From assembly GCA_963772375.1 (NCBI GenBank), contig CAVYXG010000001.1, positions 1,674,001 through 1,738,000 of the forward strand: 64,000 bases of DNA, given 5' to 3'. This DNA is from DATBHM01 sp963772375. GTDB taxonomy: Bacteria > Actinomycetota > UBA4738 > JACQTL01. Below, in pieces: positions 42,823 through 51,095 of this stretch (position 1 is its first letter; every line of letters starts with the position of its first letter). Below the pieces are notes generated by a model, which ran no database searches, was not told the DNA's origin, and was given only the letters and a program-made list of their open reading frames with translations. The position numbers were made by a program, and so were the translations under genes.

Positions 42823-43853
42823 GCCGAAGGCACCGTCCGTTCGTGCACCATGTCCACGACCGACCGCAGCGCAACGGGATCGGTCGAGGGCAGCACCCCG
42901 TGGCCCAGGTTGAACACGTGACCGGCCCGGCCGCCCGCCGCGTCGAGGACTTTGAACACGCTGCGCCGCAACGACTCCGGGGAGGCCAGCAGCGCGGCCG
43001 GGTCGAGGTTCCCCTGGACCGCCACACCCTCGCCGACCCGCTTCCGGGCCCGGTCGAGCGGCGTTCGCCAGTCGACGCCGACGACGTCGGCCCCCGCGTC
43101 GCGCATGGCCTCCAGGAGGTGGCCGGTCCCCACGCCGAAGTGGATCCGGGGCACACGTTCGACCCCGGCGAGGATCCGCGAGGAGTACGGGAGCACCTGC
43201 GAACGGTAGTCGTCCTCCGACAGCGCGCCGACCCACGAGTCGAACAGCTGCACCGCCGACGCCCCGGCCTCCACCTGCGCCCGGAGATACGCGAGCATCG
43301 AGTCCGCCAGCAGCGACATCAGCCGGTCCCAGGTCCCCGGCTCGGACCACATCAGGGCCTTCGTCCTCGCATAGTCGCGCGACGGGCCGCCCTCCACGAG
43401 GTACGACGCCAGCGTGAACGGGGCGCCGGCGAACCCGATCAGGGGACGGTCGAGCCGATCGACCGACTCGCGGATCGCGTCGAGCACGAACGGCACGTCC
43501 GCCCCCGGCTCCAGCACGCGCAGCCGGTCGAGATCGGAGGCCGAGTGGACCGGCGCCTCGATCACCGGCCCCCGGCCCTCGACGATGTCGAGCGAGGCCC
43601 CCATCGCCGCGACCGGGACCATGATGTCGGAGAACAGGATCGCGGCGTCCACGCCGAGCTGCTCCACGGGGAGTGCCGTGACCCGCGACGCGAGCTCCGG
43701 CGTCCGGCAGATCTCCAGGATGCCGTGACGTTCGCGCAGCGCACGGTACTCGGGCTGGTACCGCCCGGCCTGGCGCATGAACCACACCGGGGTTCGTTCG
43801 ACCGGCTCGCGCCGGCAGGCTCGCAGGAACGGGTCGTCCATCGGTCCGGCCAT
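42819..43853 (-). CDS. hemE: Uroporphyrinogen decarboxylase HemE
   Basis: A 344-residue TIM-barrel enzyme. Signature PVWFMRQAGRYQPEYR, LFSDIMVP with the catalytic Asp, IGFAGAPFTLASYLVEGG and HFGVGTGHLL, FNLGHGVLPST near the end. It removes the four acetate carboxyls of uroporphyrinogen III. ATG 43853 is the first gene of the heme operon; its promoter shares 43 bases with the divergent LLM gene. Confidence 0.96.
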   Translation of the reverse strand: MAGPMDDPFLRACRREPVERTPVWFMRQAGRYQPEYRALRERHGILEICRTPELASRVTALPVEQLGVDAAILFSDIMVPVAAMGASLDIVEGRGPVIEAPVHSASDLDRLRVLEPGADVPFVLDAIRESVDRLDRPLIGFAGAPFTLASYLVEGGPSRDYARTKALMWSEPGTWDRLMSLLADSMLAYLRAQVEAGASAVQLFDSWVGALSEDDYRSQVLPYSSRILAGVERVPRIHFGVGTGHLLEAMRDAGADVVGVDWRTPLDRARKRVGEGVAVQGNLDPAALLASPESLRRSVFKVLDAAGGRAGHVFNLGHGVLPSTDPVALRSVVDMVHERTVPSA

Positions 43854-43896
43854 GGTAGCGACGGCGGCCGGGAAGCGGTCCCCCTATGCTCCGGTG

Positions 43897-44850
43897 ATGC
43901 GGATCAACCTGATGATCGAGGGCCAGGAGGGCGTGACCTGGGACCAGTGGGTCGCCCTGGCCCGGGCGTGCGAGGACGGGGGGCTGGAGGGGCTGTTCCG
44001 GTCGGACCACTACGCGACGATCTCGCCGTTCCTCGAACGGGGGTCGCTGGACGCGTGGGCCACGCTGTCGGCGCTCGCGGCCGTCACGAAGCGGATCCGG
44101 CTGGGGACGATGGTGTCGCCGGCGACGTTCCGCCATCCGTCCGTGCTGGCCAAGAACGCGACGACGGCCGACCACGTCTCGGGCGGCCGCGTCGAGCTCG
44201 GCCTTGGCGCGGGCTGGTACGCCGACGACCACACGCGGTACGGGTTCCCGTTCGCCGACACGGGGGCGCGGATGTCCGTGCTCGGCGAGCAGCTCGAGAT
44301 CGTGCACCGGCAGTGGTCGGAGGAGTCGTTCTCGTTCCGGGGGGAGCACTACACGCTCGAGGACTGCCACGCCGAGCCGAAGCCGGTCCAGCGGCCCCAC
44401 CCGCCGATCATCGTCGGGGGGACGGCCGGGAGGGCGACGGCGCGGCTCGCGGCTCGGTGGGCGGACGAGTACAACACGACGTTCGCCTCGCCCGAGGAGT
44501 GCGTGCGACGCCGGGCGGTCGTGGCCGACGCGTGGGAGGCGGCCGGGCGCGACCCGGCCACGCTGCGCTTCTCCCTCATGACAGGGTGCGTGGTCGGCGA
44601 GGATCGCGCCGACGTCCTCCGCCGGGCCGGGCGGGTGGCCGAGCGCCGGGGCCGGAGCGCCGGGGACGGCGAGGCGTTGCTGCAGGAAACGGACCGGGGG
44701 TGGATCGCCGGGACCGTCGACGAAGCGCGCGAACGGCTCCGCGAGTTCGAGGAGGCCGGGGTCGAACGGGTGATGCTCCAGCACCTCGCGCACGACGACG
44801 TCGGGATGGTCGAGCTGATCGGGCGCGAGCTGGTCCCCGCGTCGGGTTAG
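43897..44850 (+). CDS. LLM-class F420-dependent oxidoreductase (TIGR03560-like)
   Basis: A 317-residue TIM-barrel protein of the luciferase-like monooxygenase family: GGLEGLFRSDHYATI, IRLGTMVSPATFRHPSVLAK, DHVSGGRVELGLGAGWY and PIIVGGTAGRATARLAARWADEYN. The TIGR03560 group is F420-dependent in actinobacteria. Substrate unknown. ATG 43897 (or GTG 43894). Divergent from hemE; stop overlaps a convergent gene. Confidence 0.88.
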   Translation: MRINLMIEGQEGVTWDQWVALARACEDGGLEGLFRSDHYATISPFLERGSLDAWATLSALAAVTKRIRLGTMVSPATFRHPSVLAKNATTADHVSGGRVELGLGAGWYADDHTRYGFPFADTGARMSVLGEQLEIVHRQWSEESFSFRGEHYTLEDCHAEPKPVQRPHPPIIVGGTAGRATARLAARWADEYNTTFASPEECVRRRAVVADAWEAAGRDPATLRFSLMTGCVVGEDRADVLRRAGRVAERRGRSAGDGEALLQETDRGWIAGTVDEARERLREFEEAGVERVMLQHLAHDDVGMVELIGRELVPASG

Positions 44851-45782
44851 GCCGGGTTCGACCGGACGTCGCGGAGCATCGCGCCCAGCGCGTCGACGGC
44901 CTCCTGGCGGACCTCCGCGGACGGGTCCTGGCCTGCCACGTCGAGCAGGGCCCTGGTGGCCGCCGGACCGCCGGCCCTCCGGAGCGACCGGACCGCCTGC
45001 CGCCGGACCACCGGGAACTCGTCGTTCAGCAGTCGAGTCAGCACCTCGACCCGCGCCGGGTGGTTGCGGAGCTGATCGATCGCCTCCATCCGGACGAACG
45101 GATCCGGATCCGCCAGGCGCTCGAGGCTCGGATCGGACGCCGGCGCCTGGGGTTCCGGCGGCGCGGGACCGGCCGGCGTCACCACGGGCTCGAGTGGCGG
45201 AGCCTGCGGCCGGCCGGGGGTCGTGACGAACACGCCCGGGTGCACCTCGCGCTCCTCGGGCGGACCGAGCGGCGGCTTCGGCCGGGGCCGCTCCAGCGGC
45301 TCGGTGCGGAGCTGCTCAGGCGGCGAGGGGACGCGCGGAGCGGGTTCGGCAGGCTCGGGTGTGCGGGGCCGCGCTGGGAGCAACGTCCCCGGGTGGTCGG
45401 GGTCGTCGAGCGCGTCCGAACGCCGCGGCATCGCGGGCGCGCGCGGCGCGGCCTCGGTGCGCGGTGGCGCGGACACGGTGGGCGGGACCTGCTCGGGCAC
45501 GGGCGGCGGGCCAGGCTCCCGCGGCACCGGTTCGACCCGGGCGGCGGCCGGGCGCTCGGCGGCGACCCCGTCCCGGCGCGGGAGCGGGCTCCGTTCCTGC
45601 CCCTCGCGCCTCTGGACGGCGACCTGCCGTCGGGCGGCCACGAGCTGGTCGAGCGCCAGCCGGCTGGCCCTCGAGGCCCGCCAGGCGGCGACCGATGCGA
45701 CGACGGCGGCCAGCGATGCGATCACGGAGACGACGACGAGGGCCCAGGTGGCGCCGTCGTCGAGCACGACCCTTGCGGTCAA
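44847..45782 (-). CDS. Membrane-anchored HEAT-repeat protein
   Basis: A 311-residue protein. An N-terminal membrane span (ATWALVVVSVIASLAAVVASVAAW) is followed by a coiled-coil-like basic stretch (RLALDQLVAARRQVAVQRR), a Pro/Arg/Glu-rich linker of about 140 residues and C-terminal HEAT repeats (LADPDPFVRMEAIDQLRNH, LNDEFPVVRRQAVRSLRRAG, DPSAEVRQEAVDALGAML). Possibly a scaffold at the membrane. TTG 45782 has GGAAGGG five bases before it; upstream frame continues but is less convincing. Confidence 0.7.
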   Translation of the reverse strand: MTARVVLDDGATWALVVVSVIASLAAVVASVAAWRASRASRLALDQLVAARRQVAVQRREGQERSPLPRRDGVAAERPAAARVEPVPREPGPPPVPEQVPPTVSAPPRTEAAPRAPAMPRRSDALDDPDHPGTLLPARPRTPEPAEPAPRVPSPPEQLRTEPLERPRPKPPLGPPEEREVHPGVFVTTPGRPQAPPLEPVVTPAGPAPPEPQAPASDPSLERLADPDPFVRMEAIDQLRNHPARVEVLTRLLNDEFPVVRRQAVRSLRRAGGPAATRALLDVAGQDPSAEVRQEAVDALGAMLRDVRSNPA

Positions 45783-46000
45783 TCCGGTCCCTTCCGGTGG
45801 CAACAGCGAGGTTGCCGAGCGCCCGCGGAACGGGTTCGGCGTACCCGGATCAAGGTACCCGCAGCCGGGGGAGGCTTCATCGGTCCATGAGCCGTTTTCT
45901 GGGCGCACGTTCGCGCTTTCCGCCCTAGGTCCGGCGCCGCTCCCGTCGGGTCCGGCGCCGACCGGTCCGCGGTGCGCTCGGCTGCGAGAGACTGTCGGGC

Positions 46001-48058
46001 GTGACCGAACGGCACCGAAGCGACGCCGGCCGGCCGGCCGGCCGGCTGGACGGCGAGACGAGCCCCTACCTCCTGCAGCACGCCCACAATCCGGTGGACT
46101 GGTACCCCTGGGGCCCCGAGGCCCTGGAGCGGGCGCGTCTAGAGGACCGGCCGATCCTCCTCTCGGTCGGGTACGCGGCCTGCCACTGGTGCCACGTCAT
46201 GGAACGCGAGTCGTTCGAGGATCCCGGCACGGCTGCCCTCATGAACGAGCACTTCGTCGCGATCAAGGTGGACCGGGAGGAACGACCCGACGTCGACGCG
46301 ATCTATATGGACGCCGTGCAGGCGATCACCGGGTCGGGCGGGTGGCCCATGACGGTGTTCTGCACTCCGGACGGGGAGCCGTTCTACGGAGGAACGTACT
46401 TCCCGAACGAGGACCGTCACGGGATGCCGTCGTTCCGCCGCGTGCTGACCGCGGTGGCCGAGGCGTGGCGGGACCGTCGCGACGAGGCGCTGCGCCAGGG
46501 CCGGGCCCTCGCCGTGGCCATCGCCCGGCAGGCGCAGGTTCCGGCGTCGGAGGAGCCCCTCACCGCCGAGCTCCTGCAGACGGCGTTCGCCGGACTCGGG
46601 CGGGCGTTCGACCCGGCCTGGGGCGGCGTGGGTGCCGCCCCGAAGTTCCCCCAGCCGATGACGTGGGAGTTCGCGCTGCGATGCCACCTCCGCGGCATGC
46701 CCGGCACCGCCGAGATGGTCCGGCGGACCCTCGACTGCATGGCCGACGGCGGGGTGCACGACCAGGTCGGAGGGGGGTTCCACCGCTACGCCGTCGACGG
46801 CCGGTGGCACGTGCCGCACTTCGAGAAGATGCTCTACGACAACGCCCAGCTCGCCCTGCTGTACCTCCACGGGTGGCAGGTCCTCGGCGACGAGCGGTAC
46901 CGGGCGGTGTGCGCCGGGACGCTCGACGCCCTCCTCCGCGAGATGCGCCACCCGGACGGCGGGTTCTTCTCCTCGACCGACGCCGACTCCGAGGGCGTGG
47001 AGGGGAGGTTCTTCGTCTGGTCGTACGACGAGCTCGTGGAGGTTGCCGGGCCCGCCGTCGCCGCGTGGTTCGGCGCCTCGCCGGCCGGCAACTGGGAGGG
47101 GACGAACGTCCTGTGGACTCCCCGGCCGCCGACCGAGGTGGCCGCCGAGCACGGGGTCACGGCGGGGGAGCTCGCCCGCCTGGTCGGCGAGGCCCGGCCC
47201 CGGCTGCTGGAACGCCGCGACGGGCGCGTCCGCCCGGGGACCGACGACAAGATCCTCGCCGGCTGGAACGCCCTGGCCATCCGGGCGTTCGCCGAGGCCG
47301 GTCGCGTCCTCGGCGAACCCGGATACCTCGATGCCGCGGTGGCGGCCGGGGAGTTCGTCCTCCGGGAGCTGCGGCGGCCGGACGGCCGGCTGCTCCGGAC
47401 GTGGCGGGAAGGGCGGGCCGGCGGCCCCGCCTACGGCGACGACGTCGCCCTGATGACCACCGCCTGCCTCACGCTGCACGAGACGACGCTCGACCCGCGG
47501 TGGTACGCGGAGGCCCGGACGCTGGGACGCGACCTGGTGCGGCTGTTCCTCGACGAGTCGAACGGCGGGTTCTTCCAGACGGGAACGGACGCCGAGGCGC
47601 TCGTGGTCCGGCCGAAGGAGCTGTTCGACAACGCGGTGCCGAGCGGGAACTCGGCCGCGGCCGAGGCGCTGCTCCGGCTCGGGCTGCTGGAGGGCGATGG
47701 CGAGCTGGAACGGGCCGGCGTGTCCGGGCTGCGCCTGGCCCGGGAGGGCATGCAGCGCGCACCGACGGGGTTCGGCCACGCGCTCTGCGCGCTCGACCTG
47801 CACCTGTCGACGCCGCGCGAGGTGGCGATCGTGGGTCGGGCCGACGACCCGGCGGCGCGGGCGCTCGCCGGCCGGGTGTGGTCGTCGTTCCGGCCGAACC
47901 TCGTCATGGCGGCCGGCCCGCCGGGAGCGCCGGGGATCCCGCTGCTGGAGGGACGGGGCCTGGTGGACGACCGCCCCGCGGCCTACGTCTGCGAGCGGTT
48001 CGCCTGCCGCCGGCCGGTCACTGACGCTAGGGACCTGGAAGCGGATCTCTCCCTCTGA
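46001..48058 (+). CDS. YyaL-like thioredoxin-domain protein (DUF255)
   Basis: A 685-residue protein. DUF255 thioredoxin-like N-terminus with SPYLLQHAHNPVDWYPWG and ACHWCHVMERESFED, then an (alpha/alpha)6 toroid like N-acylglucosamine epimerases (GGVHDQVGGGFHRYAVDGRW, FEKMLYDNAQLA, STDADSEGVEG). Homologs include YyaL and human SSP411. Function unresolved; the CHWCH pair could be redox-active. GTG 46001. Length typical. Confidence 0.93.
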   Translation: MTERHRSDAGRPAGRLDGETSPYLLQHAHNPVDWYPWGPEALERARLEDRPILLSVGYAACHWCHVMERESFEDPGTAALMNEHFVAIKVDREERPDVDAIYMDAVQAITGSGGWPMTVFCTPDGEPFYGGTYFPNEDRHGMPSFRRVLTAVAEAWRDRRDEALRQGRALAVAIARQAQVPASEEPLTAELLQTAFAGLGRAFDPAWGGVGAAPKFPQPMTWEFALRCHLRGMPGTAEMVRRTLDCMADGGVHDQVGGGFHRYAVDGRWHVPHFEKMLYDNAQLALLYLHGWQVLGDERYRAVCAGTLDALLREMRHPDGGFFSSTDADSEGVEGRFFVWSYDELVEVAGPAVAAWFGASPAGNWEGTNVLWTPRPPTEVAAEHGVTAGELARLVGEARPRLLERRDGRVRPGTDDKILAGWNALAIRAFAEAGRVLGEPGYLDAAVAAGEFVLRELRRPDGRLLRTWREGRAGGPAYGDDVALMTTACLTLHETTLDPRWYAEARTLGRDLVRLFLDESNGGFFQTGTDAEALVVRPKELFDNAVPSGNSAAAEALLRLGLLEGDGELERAGVSGLRLAREGMQRAPTGFGHALCALDLHLSTPREVAIVGRADDPAARALAGRVWSSFRPNLVMAAGPPGAPGIPLLEGRGLVDDRPAAYVCERFACRRPVTDARDLEADLSL

Positions 48059-48083
48059 GCGCCGGGCGATCGTCCGTGCAGGG

Positions 48084-48647
48084 TCAGCGCCGGGCGTACG
48101 TCCCGGTGAGCTCGGCGATCGGCGACTGGGAGGGGATCCCACCGAGCAGCTCGTCCACGGTCTCCCCGGCGGGGACCGGCGTGTGGGACGGAAACAGCGC
48201 GTAGAGCCGGAACCGGTACCGGTGCGGCCCGTCGCCGCCGGGCGGACAGGGTCCGCCGTACCCGGCGTTGCCGAAGCTGTTCGTTCCCTCGTTCCCTGGC
48301 ACCGGACCACCCTCGGGGATCGAACCGGAGGCCGGCAGGTGGTACGCGAGCCAGTGGACGAACCCGCCGCCCGGGGCGTCCGCGTCCACGACGAGGAGCA
48401 CGTAGTCGAGGCCCGGGCTCGCGCCCGAGGGGGCCCTCCAGACGACCGGCGGTGAGAGGTCCGGCCCGTCGCACGTGAACCGAACCGGGATCGTTCCCCC
48501 GTCGTGGAAGGCCGGGCTGGTGAGCGCCCCGGTCCGGTCCATCGTCGCGAGGCCCGATGGCGTGAAGCCGCTCCGGCCGGAGCACGACGCGAGCAGTCCC
48601 AGCACGGCCGCCCCGGCCATCGCCCACCGCCCGCGACGCGAGGTCAT
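48084..48647 (-). CDS. YbhB/YbcL (PEBP-like) lipoprotein
   Basis: A 187-residue protein with a lipoprotein signal (AMAGAAVLGLLASCSGRSG) and a PEBP domain: TSPAFHDGGTIPVRFTCDGPD, LVVDADAPGGGFVHWLAYHLP and GYGGPCPPGGDGPHRYRF, the ligand-binding loop. PEBP family members bind phospholipids or other anions; here outside the membrane. ATG 48647 overlaps the HAD stop as ATGA. Confidence 0.88.
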   Translation of the reverse strand: MTSRRGRWAMAGAAVLGLLASCSGRSGFTPSGLATMDRTGALTSPAFHDGGTIPVRFTCDGPDLSPPVVWRAPSGASPGLDYVLLVVDADAPGGGFVHWLAYHLPASGSIPEGGPVPGNEGTNSFGNAGYGGPCPPGGDGPHRYRFRLYALFPSHTPVPAGETVDELLGGIPSQSPIAELTGTYARR

Positions 48648-49414
48648 CCGAGCGCCGCCGCGAGATCGGCGATCGAGTCCAGGACGAGGTGGGGCCGCTC
48701 GTTCGAGGCATCGAGCGTCTCCCGCCGGAACTTGCCCGTCCGGACCAGGACGCCGGTCAGGCCGCACCGCTGCGCGGCCAGGACGTCGTTCTCCAGGTCG
48801 TCGCCGACCATGGCCACGCGGGGCGGCTCGAGGCCGAGCATCGAGACGCACGAGGCGAAGAACGCGGGCGACGGCTTCCCGGTGACCTCCGCCGTCGCCC
48901 CGGAGGCGGCCTCCAGCGCCGCGACGAACGGTCCACTGTCGAGCGTCGGGCCCCGATCCGTGAACCAGGAGGTGTTCCGATGCATCGCGACGAGCGCGGC
49001 GCCGCCCAGGAGCAGCCGGAACGCCGAGTCGAGGCGTTCCCACGTGAAGTCGTCGTCCGCGCCGGCCACCAGCACCACCTTGGCCGAGCCGTCGTCCACG
49101 AACCGCACGCCCTCGAGATCGTCCCGCGCGTCGCGGCCACCGACCTGGAACACCGCCGCCCCGGGGTGTTCGGTCCGCAGGAACCGGGCCGCCGCCACCG
49201 GCGCGGTGACCAGATCGCCGGCGGTCACCTCGATCCCCTCGCCGGCCAGCGTCGACGCGAGGACCGCGCGGCTCATGGTCGTGGTGTTCGTGGCGAGCAG
49301 GAAGGGAATCCCCCGTTCGCGCAGCGTGCGGACGGCGCCGGCGGCACCGGGCAGGGCGCGCCACGACACCGTGAGCACCCCGTCCACGTCGAGCAGCACG
49401 CCATCGACGTCCAT
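48644..49414 (-). CDS. HAD-IIA family sugar-phosphatase-like protein
   Basis: A 256-residue HAD hydrolase: catalytic LLDVDGVLTVSW (D8 and D10), motif II LLATNTTTMSR, GKPSPAFFASCV with the lysine and VAMVGDDLENDVLAAQRCGL. The IIA cap lies between. Related to NagD/HDHD2, probably a phosphatase for small substrates. ATG 49414. Co-directional with the PEBP gene. Confidence 0.88.
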   Translation of the reverse strand: MDVDGVLLDVDGVLTVSWRALPGAAGAVRTLRERGIPFLLATNTTTMSRAVLASTLAGEGIEVTAGDLVTAPVAAARFLRTEHPGAAVFQVGGRDARDDLEGVRFVDDGSAKVVLVAGADDDFTWERLDSAFRLLLGGAALVAMHRNTSWFTDRGPTLDSGPFVAALEAASGATAEVTGKPSPAFFASCVSMLGLEPPRVAMVGDDLENDVLAAQRCGLTGVLVRTGKFRRETLDASNERPHLVLDSIADLAAALG

Positions 49415-49469
49415 CGTGCCGATTGTGGCCGGGGGCGGGAACCGGGGGCAACCGCTCGGCGTCGGCCGG

Positions 49470-50381
49470 CTACGCGCGCGGGCGGAGGTAGGTCGCCAGC
49501 CCCTCGTCCAGGGTCCGCAGATGGAGCCCGGGGAAGGCACCCAGCAGGCCCGAGGTGTCCGCCAGGGCGTCCCCCGTCGCGAAGTCCACCGCGTCCGGCG
49601 AGAGCGGCGGCTTCGGCAGGACCCTCACGACCGCACCGGCCGCCTTGGGCAGGACGGCCGGCACGTGGACGAGGCGCTTCCCGGGCCTCCCCAGCGCCCG
49701 CAGCGCCGCCCGGAGCACGTCGTTCATCGTCATGACGTCGGGCCCACCGACCTCGAACACCCCCGTCGGGCCGTCCGGCACCGCGGCACGCGCGACCACC
49801 TCGGCCACGTCGTCCACGAACACCGGCTGAACGCGCTGCGAGCCGTCGCCGATCACGGGCACCGCCGGCCCCCGCTTCGCGAATGCCAGGAAGCGGTTGA
49901 GCGCGCGGTCACCGGGCCCGTACACCCACGACGGGCGCAGCACGCATGCCGACATCGACGACCCCAGCACGGCCCGCTCCCCCGCCCACTTCGCCCGGTG
50001 CCACACCTTCCCGGCGTCGGGCGCCGCGCCGGCCCCCGAGACGTACACGTAGCGCCGGACGCCGGCCGCCTCCGCCGCGCGCACCAGGCGCTCGGTGCCG
50101 TGGTGTTCGAACTCCTCGAACGTGAACCCCTTCGACGGCTTCTGCACCGGGAAGGTCGGGAACGTCAGCGCCTGCACCACCGTCGCGGCGCCCGCCACCG
50201 CCCCGGTCAGCGACTCCGGCCGGAGGACGTCGCCCTCGACCAGGCGAACCCCGTCGGAGCGCCGGGCGGGCGCCGGATGTGCCGACATGACCGCGACCTC
50301 GGCGCCGTCGCGCCGGAGACGGCGCACGACCGCCGAGCCGATGAAGCCGGTCCCTCCCGCGACGAGGATCACACCCGCCAT
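49470..50381 (-). CDS. NAD(P)-binding atypical SDR (NDUFA9-like)
   Basis: A 303-residue Rossmann protein: LVAGGTGFIGSAVVRRLRRDG, VVQALTFPTFPVQ, YVYVSGAGAAPDAG in place of YxxxK, KWAGERAVLGSSMSACVLRPSWVYGPGD. Matches NAD-dependent epimerase-like proteins with complex I subunit-type relatives. Active-site tyrosine is not evident, so it may bind NAD(P) for regulation. ATG 50381. Confidence 0.83.
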   Translation of the reverse strand: MAGVILVAGGTGFIGSAVVRRLRRDGAEVAVMSAHPAPARRSDGVRLVEGDVLRPESLTGAVAGAATVVQALTFPTFPVQKPSKGFTFEEFEHHGTERLVRAAEAAGVRRYVYVSGAGAAPDAGKVWHRAKWAGERAVLGSSMSACVLRPSWVYGPGDRALNRFLAFAKRGPAVPVIGDGSQRVQPVFVDDVAEVVARAAVPDGPTGVFEVGGPDVMTMNDVLRAALRALGRPGKRLVHVPAVLPKAAGAVVRVLPKPPLSPDAVDFATGDALADTSGLLGAFPGLHLRTLDEGLATYLRPRA

Positions 50382-50460
50382 GGTGCACCAGGCGGCCGTA
50401 CCACGGGCGTCCAGAAGCCGGGCGCCTCGGGAACGGTCGAGGTTCCGCCGAAGCGAAACG

Positions 50461-50844
50461 CTACGACGCCGCCCGCGCCCGCCGCTCGACCGCGGCCTGG
50501 TCCTTCACGCAGAAGCGCGCCGCCGGTCGGGCCTTGAGCCGGGCCTCCCCGATCGGACGCCCGCAGAGCTCACAGGTCCCATAGCCGCCCGCCTCGAGGC
50601 GCCGGAGGGCCGATTGGACCTCGACCAGCTCGGCGTCGATGTTCACGATGATCGACAGGCCCTTCTCGCGCTCGAAGCGCTCCGTGCCCACGTCGGCGGG
50701 GTGCTGGTCCGCTCCCGAGGACTCGGCGACGGCGGCCCGCTCCTCAGCCGGGTCGCCGAGCTCCTCGTACACGCCTTGCCGCAGGCGCTCCAACCGTTCC
50801 CGCTCCGCCGAAAGGAGCCGCTTCGTAGTTGCCTTGTTCGTCAT
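50461..50844 (-). CDS. TraR/DksA-type zinc-finger protein
   Basis: A 127-residue DksA-like protein. The helical N-terminus TKRLLSAERERLERLRQG is followed by YGTCELCGRPIGEARLKA and ARFCVKDQ; the last zinc ligand of the usual CxxC pair is Asp instead of Cys. Expected to act near RNA polymerase's secondary channel. ATG 50844 follows GGGAGGAA. Confidence 0.85.
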   Translation of the reverse strand: MTNKATTKRLLSAERERLERLRQGVYEELGDPAEERAAVAESSGADQHPADVGTERFEREKGLSIIVNIDAELVEVQSALRRLEAGGYGTCELCGRPIGEARLKARPAARFCVKDQAAVERRARAAS

Positions 50845-51095
50845 CCCGGTTCCTCCCCTCGCGGGCCTCGTCCTCGGTAGGGCAGACGTGGGATACCCGA
50901 TGGCGTCCCACCGAAACGCAACCAACCGTACCGAGCGTCCGACCCGTCCGGGGAAACCGGCCGTGACCTGGAGGGATGGAGGCAAGCACGAATCGACAAG
51001 ATCCACGTTGAATCCAGGGGAACCAATCCCGGGTATGGACGCGTCGGTACCCGGGTCCTATCCTCAGTCACTCGTCGTCGCAAAGGGGGCTCCCC

